From positions 1-56,273 of the forward strand of contig JAHZAW010000034.1 of assembly GCA_019423725.1 (NCBI GenBank): 56,273 bases of DNA. The letters are read 5' to 3'. Positions 15,789-24,888 of this stretch are shown here, in pieces; position 1 is the stretch's first letter; every line of letters begins with the position of its first letter. This DNA is from Clostridiales bacterium. GTDB lineage: Bacteria; Bacillota; Clostridia; Lachnospirales; Anaerotignaceae. A program made the translations under genes and the position numbers. Under the pieces are notes generated by a model, which was not told the DNA's origin, did no database searches, and saw only the letters and a program-made list of their open reading frames with translations.

Positions 15789-18428
15789 TCATAACTGGCT
15801 TTCGATAACTTCTTTAGCCTTTTCAAGGGCGTCTGCTATCTTGGAAGCGTCCTTTCCACCGGCCTGAGCCATGTTGGGACGTCCGCCGCCGCCACCGCCG
15901 CATACAGCAGCCGCAGCCTTGATGATGTTGCCCGCATGTGCTCCTGCTTTAACGGCATCATCTGTAGCCATGGCAAGGAGGCTTACCTTTCCGTCCTTTG
16001 CGGATGCAAGAACTACGATTCCGCTGCCAAGCTTATTCTTGAGCTGGTCTCCAAGGTTTCTGAGGGCGTTTGCGTCAGCATCCTTTACCTCAGCGCATAC
16101 AGCCTTCATTCCCTTTATTTCAACGGCCTTTGAAATGATGTCATCGGCAGCTCCGCCAGCCATCTTAGCCTTAAGGGATTCAAGTTCCTTAGCTGTCTGT
16201 TTCTGCTCAGCGATGAGTGTTTCAACTTTCTTGAGCATGTTGTCAGGTGTAGCCTTTACAGCCTTGCATACGGCCTTGAGGGCTTCTTCCTGCTGCTGAT
16301 AATGTTTGAGGGCAGCAGCACCTGTAAGGGCTTCGATCCTTCTTACGCCTGATGCGATTCCGCTCTCTGAAATTATCTTGAATGAGCCAACCTGGGCTGT
16401 GTTGTCAAGATGAGCACCGCCGCAGAGCTCTATACTGTAACCGCCCATGTTTACGACACGAACGATGTTTCCGTATTTTTCTCCGAAGAGAGCCATTGCT
16501 CCAAGCTTTCTGGCGTCTTCGATGCTTTCCTGAGTAGCTGTTATGGGAAGGCTCTCAAGTATCTTTTCGTTTACGATGTCCTCTACCTGCTGGATCTCTT
16601 CAGGTGTCATGGGAGCAAAGTGTGTGAAGTCGAAACGAAGTCTGTCAGGTGTTACATATGAACCTGCCTGCTCAACATGTGTTCCGAGAACTGTACGGAG
16701 CGCCTTCTGAAGAAGATGGGTAGCGGAATGGTTCCTTGATGTGGAAAGTCTCCTTACTCTGTCGATCTCAGCCACAGCTGTATCTCCAACGGATATGCTT
16801 CCCTCTGCAACTGTACCGATATGTGCGATCTTTCCGCCGATTACCTTGATACAGTCTGTTACATTTACAAGGCCCATTTCTGTCTTTATAGTTCCGTTAT
16901 CACCGATCTGTCCGCCGCTTTCAGCATAGAAAGGTGTTCTGTCAAGGAATACAGATACTTCATCTCCAGCTGATGCTGTGTCAGCTACTTCATTGTTTGC
17001 CACAAGGGCGATGACCTTGGCGTCTGTAACGGGTTTTCCGTCATAGCCTGTGAACTCTGTTACCATGGCTGTGTCAAGACGGTTATATACTGTCTCGTCA
17101 GCTCCCATGTATGTGTCAACTTCCCTGGCAGCTCTTGCTCTTTCCTTCTGAAGCTGCATTTCTTTCTTGAATGCTTCCTCATCAAGGCTGAGGCCTTCTT
17201 CCTCGAGTATCTCCTTTGTAAGGTCGATGGGGAATCCGTATGTGTCATAGAGTTTGAATGATTTTTCTCCATCCATGACTGTCTTTCCAGCAGCCTTAAG
17301 CTCATCGATGTCAGCCCTGAGAAGTTCCATTCCCTTGTCTATGGTCTTGTAGAAGCTGTTTTCCTCTACGGTTATTACTTTATAGATATAATCCTGTTTT
17401 TCCTTAAGTTCAGGATAAGCGTCTCCTGATGTCTGGATAACTACTTTGCTCAGGTCAGCAAGGAATGTCTTGTTGATTCCAAGAAGTCTTCCATGGCGTG
17501 CAGCACGGCGGAGAAGTCTTCTTAATACATATCCACGGCCTTCGTTTGAAGGAAGTACACCATCGGCTGTCATAAATGTCACGCTTCTGATGTGGTCTGT
17601 TATTACTCTGACGCTTACGTCTGTCTTATGGTCTTTCTCGTACTCAACGCCAGCTACCTCACATACGGCGTCACGGAGAGCCTTTATTGTATCTACGTCG
17701 AATATGGAGTCAACGCCCTGCATGATGGTAGCCATACGCTCAAGGCCCATACCTGTATCGATGTTGGGCTTAGCAAGACGGGGATAGCTTCCATCTTCCT
17801 GTTTGTCGAACTGTGTGAATACCAGGTTCCAGAATTCCATGTATCTGTCGCAGTCACAGCCTACGCCGCAGGTGGGTTTGCCGCAGCCGTATTCCTCGCC
17901 GCGGTCATAGTATATTTCTGAGCAGGGTCCGCAGGGGCCTACACCGTGCTCCCAGAAGTTGTCTTCCTTGCCAAGACGCACGATCCTGTCCATGGGGATG
18001 CCTACTTTTTCATGCCATATCTTTTCAGCTTCGTCATCGTTTTCATAAATAGTTACATATAACTTGTCCTTGGGTATCTGAAGTACCTCTGTAACATATT
18101 CCCAAGCCCAGGGGATTATCTCTTCCTTGAAGTAATCTCCAAAAGAGAAGTCGCCGAGCATTTCAAAGAATGTACCATGGCGGGCTGTCTTTCCTACGTT
18201 TTCGATATCTCCTGTTCTTATACATTTCTGACATGTAGTAACACGTCTTCTGGGAGGTATCTCCTGTCCTGTGAAATAGGGCTTAAGTGGCGCCATACCT
18301 GAGTTGATAAGAAGAAGGCTCTTATCATTGTGGGGTACAAGTGAAGCGCTGGGAAGCCTGAGATGGTCTTTTGACTCAAAGAATGAGAGAAAGCTTTCTC
18401 TTATTTCGTTTACACCCATTGGTCTCAT
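15789..18428 (-). CDS. alaS: Alanyl-tRNA synthetase
   Basis: An 879-residue class II synthetase of the usual length that charges tRNA-Ala. The N-terminal catalytic core begins MRPMGVNEIRESFLSFFESK. The editing domain has the zinc motif HSATHLL and the later CGGAHL. The C-terminal C-Ala domain ends with a Gly-rich segment (GGGGGGRPNMAQAGG). I take the ATG at 18428, seven bases after GGAGGAA; the TTG two codons upstream is not needed. Expression is controlled by the T-box leader upstream. rpoN precedes it on the same strand, but a separate promoter lies between them. Confidence 0.97.
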   Translation of the reverse strand: MRPMGVNEIRESFLSFFESKDHLRLPSASLVPHNDKSLLLINSGMAPLKPYFTGQEIPPRRRVTTCQKCIRTGDIENVGKTARHGTFFEMLGDFSFGDYFKEEIIPWAWEYVTEVLQIPKDKLYVTIYENDDEAEKIWHEKVGIPMDRIVRLGKEDNFWEHGVGPCGPCSEIYYDRGEEYGCGKPTCGVGCDCDRYMEFWNLVFTQFDKQEDGSYPRLAKPNIDTGMGLERMATIMQGVDSIFDVDTIKALRDAVCEVAGVEYEKDHKTDVSVRVITDHIRSVTFMTADGVLPSNEGRGYVLRRLLRRAARHGRLLGINKTFLADLSKVVIQTSGDAYPELKEKQDYIYKVITVEENSFYKTIDKGMELLRADIDELKAAGKTVMDGEKSFKLYDTYGFPIDLTKEILEEEGLSLDEEAFKKEMQLQKERARAAREVDTYMGADETVYNRLDTAMVTEFTGYDGKPVTDAKVIALVANNEVADTASAGDEVSVFLDRTPFYAESGGQIGDNGTIKTEMGLVNVTDCIKVIGGKIAHIGTVAEGSISVGDTAVAEIDRVRRLSTSRNHSATHLLQKALRTVLGTHVEQAGSYVTPDRLRFDFTHFAPMTPEEIQQVEDIVNEKILESLPITATQESIEDARKLGAMALFGEKYGNIVRVVNMGGYSIELCGGAHLDNTAQVGSFKIISESGIASGVRRIEALTGAAALKHYQQQEEALKAVCKAVKATPDNMLKKVETLIAEQKQTAKELESLKAKMAGGAADDIISKAVEIKGMKAVCAEVKDADANALRNLGDQLKNKLGSGIVVLASAKDGKVSLLAMATDDAVKAGAHAGNIIKAAAAVCGGGGGGRPNMAQAGGKDASKIADALEKAKEVIESQL

Positions 18429-18504
18429 AAACAAATTCCTCCAATAATTCTATGATTTTAAATATTTTAATCAGGCGGGCTTAAAAGAAGTTTTTCAGAT
18501 AATC

Positions 18505-18775
18505 AAAAAACCCCGTTCCTGCAAAACTGACAGGGACGGGGCATATTATCCTCGCGGTACCACCCTGGTTATACCTTTTTTATGGTATCACCTTTGTCCT
18601 TTAACGCAGGATGTACGGAACGGCATACTTGATTTCCGCCGAACGGCCGGTCGCCCAAAAGACTGCTTCAACAGAACACGCACAAAGGTCTTTCAGCTAG
18701 GATCTTGTCCTGACCTTCTCTCTGGGAGCCGTAAAACTGCCTACTACTTCTTTTATCGCCTTTTACTTTATCAAC
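18505..18775 (-). ncRNA. T-box riboswitch leader of alaS
   Basis: Read on the minus strand, the leader contains the diagnostic T-box AGGGTGGTACCGCG (18566-18553). Next comes a terminator with stem CCCCGTCCCTG / CAGGAACGGGG and six T (18541-18505). The terminator competes with the antiterminator formed around the T-box. T-boxes sense uncharged tRNA through a specifier codon in stem I. A GCA (Ala) triplet at 18666-18664 in TTGAAGCAGTC is a plausible specifier, assigned by eye only. Confidence 0.93.
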
Positions 18776-18781
18776 GAAATG

Positions 18782-18811
18782 ATTATATTAAAATGCAAGT
18801 GTGTTTGTCAA
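18782..18811 (-). promoter_or_regulatory. Promoter of the alaS T-box transcript
   Basis: On the minus strand: TTGACA (18811-18806), 18-bp spacer, TATAAT (18787-18782). It begins eight bases after the rpoN stop codon, so alaS has its own start site. Confidence 0.8.
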
Positions 18812-18818
18812 TGGCTTT

Positions 18819-20288
18819 TTAGAAATCTTTTCGCATGCTGGTGCCTGCAATGCCCATGGACTCGCGGTATTTTGCCACTGTACGTCTGGAAAGAACAACT
18901 CCTTCGCCCTCAAGGACTTCCGCTATGGCCCTGTCGCTCAGGGGATGCTTTTTATCTTCTCCCGCTATGATCTCCCTTATCCTGAGCTTTATGCTGTCCC
19001 TAGAAATTTCTCCGCAGCCTTCATCCGGGCCTTCGCTGGAGGATGATCCGCCATGAAGAACGGGAGCATCCCTTTTTATGTCGTCATAAGCACCGGCTGT
19101 GTCTGTCCCGTTTCCCTGGGCTCTGGTGTTTTTAGATGCCCTGGATACGGAAGACGAGAAAAAATATCCCAGGGGGAATACGCCCCAGCTGCACTGAATA
19201 TATTTATCCCTGACAGCACGGCTTACGGTGCTTTCATGTATATTCAGCAGGGAGGCTATGTCAGAAAGCTTCATGGGCACCAGATTGCCTGCACCCTTAT
19301 CAAAAAACGGCTTCTGTATATGGATTATGGCCTGTATGGATGAGAGCAGTGTGGAATTTCTCTTATCTATGCACTTTAACACCCACTGGGCCTGACGGAG
19401 TTTTTCATTTACATATTCCAAGGCGTCGGGATTATCTCCTGACCTTACTATATCTTTGTAATATCCGTTTATTTTAAATGAAGATGCGTAAAAATCACTG
19501 AGCACTGCCTCATATTCCCCCGAGGGCGTTTTATACACACAGGCGTCTGGAACTATATATCCAGGATTATCCCTGGAAGGGAACCCCTGGCTGGGCTTTG
19601 GATTGAGAGATTTTATTTTTTTACTGGAGGATATGACATCATCCAAGGATACTCCAAGTTTTGAAGCTATATGTTTGAGTTTGTTCCTTGCCAGTTCATC
19701 CAGATGATCCCTTACTATGGCCGCTGCGGTCATATCCGGAGAATTTTCCGCATAGAGCTGGATAAGGAGACATTCCTTAAGGTCCTGGGCTCCAGTGCCG
19801 ATGGGGTCAAGAGTATGTATGAGGTCTACGGCCTTTTGAGTATCTTCATTATTAATGCCCGTAAGTTCAGAAAGGCTTTGTACGCTTTCCTTCAGATAGC
19901 CGTTTTCATCCAGGCTTTTTACGGCAAATTCCGCGGCCAGCTTTATTTCCGGCTTAAGTTTCTGGGTGCGTATCTGGGAAAGAAGGTGTTCCTCAAAGGT
20001 CTCCTCAGGAGTTGAGAAGTTACGGTTTTCGGTCTCGTCCTCCCGGTCCTCCCGGTAATAAAAACGGTTCTGTTCATCTACGGACTCCAGCCATTCCAGT
20101 TTTTTAGACAGGCTGTCATCTCTGCCTTCGGGAAGGGGTTTTTCGTCATAATCCACAACGGGATTGCTCTGGGAGAGCTCCTTTAAATATTCATTCAGCT
20201 CGGCGGAGCTCATCTGGAGTATTTTGGCCGAAAGCACCATCTGCTGTGATAGTGCCAGTTTCTGGCTTATATTCAGTCTCAGTTCCAT
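18819..20288 (-). CDS. rpoN: RNA polymerase sigma-54 factor
   Basis: A 489-residue sigma-54. Region I is Gln/Leu-rich (LRLNISQKLALSQQMVLSAKILQ). An acidic region II follows, then the core-binding domain, a helix-turn-helix near residue 350 (LNIHESTVSRAVRDKYI) and the RpoN box SRRTVAKYRE at the C-terminus. Between the helix-turn-helix and the RpoN box there is an insert of roughly 45 polar residues (about 381-428), rich in Ser, Gly, Asp and Arg, not normally found there. I take the ATG at 20288, with GGGAGG before it, rather than a start ten codons upstream. No sigma-54 activator gene and no clear -24/-12 promoter were found in the window. Confidence 0.95.
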   Translation of the reverse strand: MELRLNISQKLALSQQMVLSAKILQMSSAELNEYLKELSQSNPVVDYDEKPLPEGRDDSLSKKLEWLESVDEQNRFYYREDREDETENRNFSTPEETFEEHLLSQIRTQKLKPEIKLAAEFAVKSLDENGYLKESVQSLSELTGINNEDTQKAVDLIHTLDPIGTGAQDLKECLLIQLYAENSPDMTAAAIVRDHLDELARNKLKHIASKLGVSLDDVISSSKKIKSLNPKPSQGFPSRDNPGYIVPDACVYKTPSGEYEAVLSDFYASSFKINGYYKDIVRSGDNPDALEYVNEKLRQAQWVLKCIDKRNSTLLSSIQAIIHIQKPFFDKGAGNLVPMKLSDIASLLNIHESTVSRAVRDKYIQCSWGVFPLGYFFSSSVSRASKNTRAQGNGTDTAGAYDDIKRDAPVLHGGSSSSEGPDEGCGEISRDSIKLRIREIIAGEDKKHPLSDRAIAEVLEGEGVVLSRRTVAKYRESMGIAGTSMRKDF

Positions 20289-20574
20289 TTGACCGCCTCC
20301 CTTGGGCAAAATACGCATAAATATATGTTAATTATACAACAAGCCTGTAAAATAATAAACATCAAACATATATTTACATTTACTTTTTTAGTACTATAGA
20401 GTAGAATTGATGTGTGGAAGTATAGATCATTAACTTTTTATAGTGTAAAATGTATAAAAATATGCGGTATATGATGATATAATATGCAAACTGACAGAAA
20501 AATCACATAGTCATTTTTTTAAATAATAAATTTTCATAATTTTAATTAGAAATTAAGAATTTTTAAATTTTTTG
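20289..20574. other. AT-rich divergent region rpoN / rnf
   Basis: No gene is seen. The sequence is very AT-rich with long A/T runs near 20519-20570, just upstream of the rnf promoter, which may act as an UP-type element. The rpoN promoter is not clear. Confidence 0.4.
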
Positions 20575-20603
20575 TTGAGAAGTTGCGGAATTTGTATTAA
20601 AAT
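20575..20603 (+). promoter_or_regulatory. Promoter of the rnf operon
   Basis: TTGAGA (20575-20580), 17-bp spacer, TAAAAT (20598-20603). The leader of about 105 bases holds an imperfect inverted repeat ACGCGGAAAA / TTTCGCGT near 20661-20688 without a T tract. Confidence 0.65.
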
Positions 20604-20716
20604 ATTACTGCTGATTTTTATGCAATTATATTTTTCATAAAAAGTACATTAAGTAACAAGTACGCGGAAAATACTGCATTTCGCGTGCAAAAATTCCTAG
20701 AACAGAGGGGGATAAT

Positions 20717-22087
20717 ATGCAAGCTTTAACCTTCAAACGTGGAGTTCACCCCGATGACTGCAAGCGTTTTACAGCCGACAAGCCGATCGAAGTCGTACTC
20801 CCCAAAGAGAATTCCGAAATGTTCTATCCTATGTCTCAGCATATCGGAGCTCCCTGTGAGCCCATCGTTGCCGTTGGCGACTATGTTAAGGCAGGACAGA
20901 AGATCGCAGAAACAGGTGCTTTTGTATCTTCACCTATTTTCTCAAGCGTTTCGGGAACAGTAAAAGATATCCGTCCCATGCTTACGCCCGGCGGCGCAAC
21001 AGTTAAGACTATCGTTATCGAAAATGACGGTAAGTTCGAAATGGCAGAGGGTATCGGAAAGGCTCTGGACTATGAGAACATGTCCAATGCCGAAATCTGT
21101 GCAGCTATCAAGGCTGCCGGTGTAGTTGGTCTGGGTGGTGCCGGATTCCCTACACATATCAAACTCGCTCCTCCCGCGGACAAAAAGATCGATTACATAA
21201 TCGTTAATGCCGCAGAGTGCGAACCCTACCTTACATGCGACTACAGAGTTATGCTCGAGCAGCCCGAAAAGATCATCAGAGGTCTTAAGGTAATGCTTAA
21301 GCTTCATCCAGGCGCAAAGGGCGTTATCGGTATTGAGAACAATAAGCCCGAAGCAATCAAAGTCCTCAGCGAAATGGTTAAGGATATTCCTAATATCGAA
21401 GTTGCAGAACTTCTTATGAAGTACCCTCAGGGTGCTGAGAAACAGATCATTTACGCTATCACAAAGAGAGAAGTTCCTTCAACTACTCCTCCTTCACTTC
21501 CTGCAGACGTAGGATGTATCGTTGATAACGTTGCTACAGTTATGGCCATCGGTGATGCTATATTTGAAAGCAAACCCCTTATGGACAGAGTTATAACTGT
21601 ATCAGGCGGCGCAGCTAAGAACCCCGGCAACTATCAGATGAAGATCGGTATGAAGATCTCTGACCTTATGGATGCCATCGGCGGATTCAAAGAAGAGCCC
21701 GCAAAATTCATCGCAGGCGGCCCTATGATGGGACCTTCAATGTACACTCTTGACGTTGCCTCAACAAAGACAACATCTGGTCTCCTTTGCTTCACAAAAG
21801 AAGAAGCTTATATCCCGCCGGAAAGAAATTGTATCCGCTGCGGTAAATGCGTAGAACACTGTCCTATGGGACTTATGCCCCTTGAGCTCAATCAGCTTGC
21901 CATCAAGGGTCTTGCCGAGGAATTCGGAAACCTTCATGGTATGGATTGTATCGAGTGCGGTTCATGCTCATTCGAGTGTCGCGCAAAGAGACAGCTTGCT
22001 CAGTCTATCAGAGCTATGAAGAAGATTGAGGGCGGAAGAAGAGCAGCAGCTGCAGCAGCCGCAAAGGCAGCAGCTGAGAAAAAATAA
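20717..22087 (+). CDS. rnfC: Rnf complex subunit RnfC
   Basis: A 456-residue peripheral subunit of the ferredoxin:NAD+ oxidoreductase. It carries FMN and the NAD-binding site and two [4Fe-4S] clusters. An N-terminal barrel-sandwich domain comes first. Glycine-rich flavin/NAD-type loops follow (GLGGAGFPTHIK near 132), then the cluster motifs CIRCGKCVEHCP (near 372) and CIECGSCSFEC (near 411). A short Ala/Lys tail closes the protein, as seen in other RnfC. GGGGG precedes the ATG. It is the first of six genes in the order C-D-G-E-A-B. Rnf couples electron flow between reduced ferredoxin and NAD+ to export of Na+ or H+ at the membrane. Confidence 0.97.
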   Translation: MQALTFKRGVHPDDCKRFTADKPIEVVLPKENSEMFYPMSQHIGAPCEPIVAVGDYVKAGQKIAETGAFVSSPIFSSVSGTVKDIRPMLTPGGATVKTIVIENDGKFEMAEGIGKALDYENMSNAEICAAIKAAGVVGLGGAGFPTHIKLAPPADKKIDYIIVNAAECEPYLTCDYRVMLEQPEKIIRGLKVMLKLHPGAKGVIGIENNKPEAIKVLSEMVKDIPNIEVAELLMKYPQGAEKQIIYAITKREVPSTTPPSLPADVGCIVDNVATVMAIGDAIFESKPLMDRVITVSGGAAKNPGNYQMKIGMKISDLMDAIGGFKEEPAKFIAGGPMMGPSMYTLDVASTKTTSGLLCFTKEEAYIPPERNCIRCGKCVEHCPMGLMPLELNQLAIKGLAEEFGNLHGMDCIECGSCSFECRAKRQLAQSIRAMKKIEGGRRAAAAAAAKAAAEKK

Positions 22088-22104
22088 TAAGGGGGATTAG
22101 TAAA

Positions 22105-23061
22105 ATGAGTAGTTCAATCATAGTATCAGGTACCCCTCATGTCCGTTCAAAAGAGTCAATTCAGAGCATCATGCGTGATGTTGTTATAGCTCTTATACCG
22201 GCATCAGTAATGGGTATATACTATTTTGGTATTAAAGCTTTAATGCTTATCGCAATTTCCATCATCTCCGCTGTAGTATTCGAGTGGGGATATGAAAAGA
22301 TTCTTAAGAAGCCCATAACAGTAAACGATTTTTCAGCTGTACTTACAGGACTTCTTCTTGCACTCAACCTTCCCGCAACAGCGTCTTGGTGGGTGCCTGT
22401 CGTAGGTGCATTCGTTGCCATCGTACTTGGCAAACAGTTCTACGGCGGACTTGGACAGAACTTCATCAACCCTGCACTTATCGGACGTGCTTTCCTTGTA
22501 GCTGCATATCCTACACAGACAACAGGTTCTGCATTTGCTACAGGCAGGATGGTTGTTGATGCTTCTACATATGCAACACCTCTTGCAGAGCTCAAAGCCG
22601 GAACAGCCGTTATCAACGGTGAGGCTATCAAAAATGCTCTTATCGGTAATGTAGGCGGATGTATCGGTGAGACATGTGCCATCGCACTTATCATCGGCGG
22701 TATCTACCTTCTTGTAAAACATGTAATCAGCTGGAGAATCCCCGTTGTTTACATCGTAGTTGTATTCATCCTCACATCTATCATGAGAGGATATGGAGTA
22801 ATGGGCGGTGTATATGAGATCTTCATCGGCGGTCTTATGCTCGGTGCGATCTTCATGGCTACAGATTATGTAACATCACCTATATCTGCAAAGGGACAGA
22901 TCATCTTTGCAGTTGGATGTGGTCTTCTTACTTCACTTATCCGTGTATACGGCGGATATCCTGAAGGTGTATCATACTCTATCCTTATTATGAACCTTGC
23001 TGTTCCTCTTATTGACAGATACACAAGACCTAGAATCTTCGGGGAGGTGAAGGCGAAATGA
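22105..23061 (+). CDS. rnfD: Rnf complex subunit RnfD
   Basis: A 318-residue integral membrane subunit with about nine or ten hydrophobic segments. RnfD/NqrB proteins carry FMN covalently linked to a Thr within an S-x-A-T-P-L motif. Here it is ASTYATPLAELKAG near residue 153. It starts 17 bases after rnfC, with GGGGGA before its ATG, and its last codons overlap rnfG by four bases, indicating translational coupling. Confidence 0.96.
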   Translation: MSSSIIVSGTPHVRSKESIQSIMRDVVIALIPASVMGIYYFGIKALMLIAISIISAVVFEWGYEKILKKPITVNDFSAVLTGLLLALNLPATASWWVPVVGAFVAIVLGKQFYGGLGQNFINPALIGRAFLVAAYPTQTTGSAFATGRMVVDASTYATPLAELKAGTAVINGEAIKNALIGNVGGCIGETCAIALIIGGIYLLVKHVISWRIPVVYIVVVFILTSIMRGYGVMGGVYEIFIGGLMLGAIFMATDYVTSPISAKGQIIFAVGCGLLTSLIRVYGGYPEGVSYSILIMNLAVPLIDRYTRPRIFGEVKAK

Positions 23062-23621
23062 AACAGATAATCAGACCTATGGTAGTTCTTGGTGTTATAT
23101 GTATAGTTTGCGGCGGCCTTCTTGGAGTTGTTGAATCTGTTACAAGAGAGCCTATCGCAGTACAGGAAGAAAAAACATCTACAGAGGGTAAGAAAAAAGT
23201 ATTCCCCGATGCAGAATCATTTGAAGAGATCGAATTAGCTGCTGATGAAGCAAGCAATGATATTTCTATAAAGACAGCAAGCGTTGCAGTTGACGCGTCA
23301 GGCGAGACAATCGGATATGTAGTAGAAGTACTTCCCAACGGTTTCGGTGGAGCCATCGACCTTATGGTTGGTGTTGATACTGAAGGTACAGTTACAGGTA
23401 TTTCTATCCTCAGCCTTTCAGAATCACCCGGACTTGGTGCAAGAGCCAAGGAAGAATGGTTCCAGGATCAGTTTGTAGGACAGACTTCACCCGTTGCCGT
23501 AACAAAGGACGGCGGTACGATCGAAGCTATCACAAGTTCTACAATCACATCAAGAGCCGTATCTAACGGTGTTACAGCCGCCATTGACTGGGCTGTAGAT
23601 TATGCGGGAGGTGCAAACTGA
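23058..23621 (+). CDS. rnfG: Rnf complex subunit RnfG
   Basis: A 187-residue subunit with one N-terminal membrane helix (residues 5-27) and an extracytoplasmic FMN-binding domain. The C-terminal segment AITSSTITSRAVSNGV fits the S/T-rich motif in which a Thr holds FMN by a phosphoester bond. SLSESPGLGARAKEE (near 118) is the conserved region before it. It overlaps rnfD by four bases and rnfE by one base. Confidence 0.95.
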   Translation: MKQIIRPMVVLGVICIVCGGLLGVVESVTREPIAVQEEKTSTEGKKKVFPDAESFEEIELAADEASNDISIKTASVAVDASGETIGYVVEVLPNGFGGAIDLMVGVDTEGTVTGISILSLSESPGLGARAKEEWFQDQFVGQTSPVAVTKDGGTIEAITSSTITSRAVSNGVTAAIDWAVDYAGGAN

Positions 23622-24247
23622 TGAGTAAGGCATTACACGCTATCAAAAACGGTATAATCGATGAAAACCCTACGTTTATCCAGGTTATCGGTACTTGTCC
23701 TACACTTGCCGTAACAACAAGCGCTATAAACGGTATCGGAATGGGTCTTTCAACAATGGCCGTTCTTGTATGCTCTAACTTATTTATTTCATTATTAAGA
23801 AAAATCATTCCCGATACAGTACGTATACCGTGCTTTATCGTAGTTATCGCCAGCTTCGTAACAATCGTACAGTTACTGCTTCAGGCGTTCCTTCCTTCAC
23901 TCAACGAGTCACTGGGACTTTATATCCCCCTTATCGTTGTTAACTGTATCATCCTTGGACGTGCCGAAGCATTTGCTTCAAAGAACAGCCCCATCGTTTC
24001 ATTCTGCGATGGTATCGGTAACGGTCTTGGATTTACAATAGCACTCTGCTTTATCGGTCTTGTGCGTGAGCTTCTTGGATCAGGAACACTTTTCGGAGTT
24101 ACAGTACTTCCCGATGCGTTCCCTAAGACACTCATTATGATTATGGCTCCTGGTGCATTCCTTACATACGGAACACTTATGGCCGTATTCCACAGGATAA
24201 TAGCAAAAATGAAAGCTAAAAAAGCTGCTAAAGAAGCAGCAGCATAA
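23621..24247 (+). CDS. rnfE: Rnf complex subunit RnfE
   Basis: A 208-residue subunit with six membrane segments, paralogous to RnfA. ENPTFIQVIGTCPTLAVTTS near the N-terminus and the LYIPLIVVNCIILGRAEAFA segment near residue 110 are family hallmarks. The Cys residues in these two half-helices are thought to share an iron-sulfur centre with those of RnfA. GGGAGG precedes its ATG inside rnfG. The C-terminus is Lys/Ala-rich. Confidence 0.96.
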   Translation: MSKALHAIKNGIIDENPTFIQVIGTCPTLAVTTSAINGIGMGLSTMAVLVCSNLFISLLRKIIPDTVRIPCFIVVIASFVTIVQLLLQAFLPSLNESLGLYIPLIVVNCIILGRAEAFASKNSPIVSFCDGIGNGLGFTIALCFIGLVRELLGSGTLFGVTVLPDAFPKTLIMIMAPGAFLTYGTLMAVFHRIIAKMKAKKAAKEAAA

Positions 24248-24263
24248 GTGAGGAGGGGAAAGA

Positions 24264-24869
24264 ATGAATTACTTACTGTTTATATTAGCGGCTGTGTTTG
24301 TAAATAACTACATCTTATCACAGTTCTTAGGTATCTGCCCCTTCCTTGGAGTTTCAAAGAAGGTTGATACAGCTGCCGGAATGGGTGTTGCCGTTATATT
24401 CGTTATGACGCTTGCCTCAGCTGCTACATACTTTATTTATAACTTTATCTTAGTAAAACTTGGCATTGATTATCTTTACAACATTGCCTTCATTCTTGTT
24501 ATCGCTGCACTCGTTCAGTTCGTTGAGATGTTCATAAAGAAGAGCTCACCTGCACTTTATCAGTCACTTGGTGTGTATCTTCCCCTTATCACAACAAACT
24601 GTGCCGTTCTCGGTGTTGCCGTATCAAATATGCAGGCTGGATACAACTTTATCCTTTCAATCCTTAACGGTTTCGGTGGAGCCGTAGGTTTCACAGTATC
24701 AATCATCCTTATGGCTGGTATCCGTGAAAGAGTTGAAGGAAACGAGCATCCCAAGGCATTTGAAGGTTTCCCTTTTGCACTTATAACAGCAGGACTTATG
24801 TCCATCACATTCCTTGGATTCCAGGGACTTATAAGTGTATCAGAAGTTGTTAAAGCAATGGGATTATAA
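24264..24869 (+). CDS. rnfA: Rnf complex subunit RnfA
   Basis: A 201-residue subunit with six membrane segments. The hallmarks are NNYILSQFLGICPFLGVSK near residue 14 and LGVYLPLITTNCAVLGVAV near residue 100. It forms a pseudo-symmetric pair with RnfE. AGGAGGGG precedes the ATG, 17 bases after rnfE, and rnfB follows 20 bases after its stop. Confidence 0.96.
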   Translation: MNYLLFILAAVFVNNYILSQFLGICPFLGVSKKVDTAAGMGVAVIFVMTLASAATYFIYNFILVKLGIDYLYNIAFILVIAALVQFVEMFIKKSSPALYQSLGVYLPLITTNCAVLGVAVSNMQAGYNFILSILNGFGGAVGFTVSIILMAGIRERVEGNEHPKAFEGFPFALITAGLMSITFLGFQGLISVSEVVKAMGL

Positions 24870-24888
24870 TACGGAGGGGTGACAAAAA

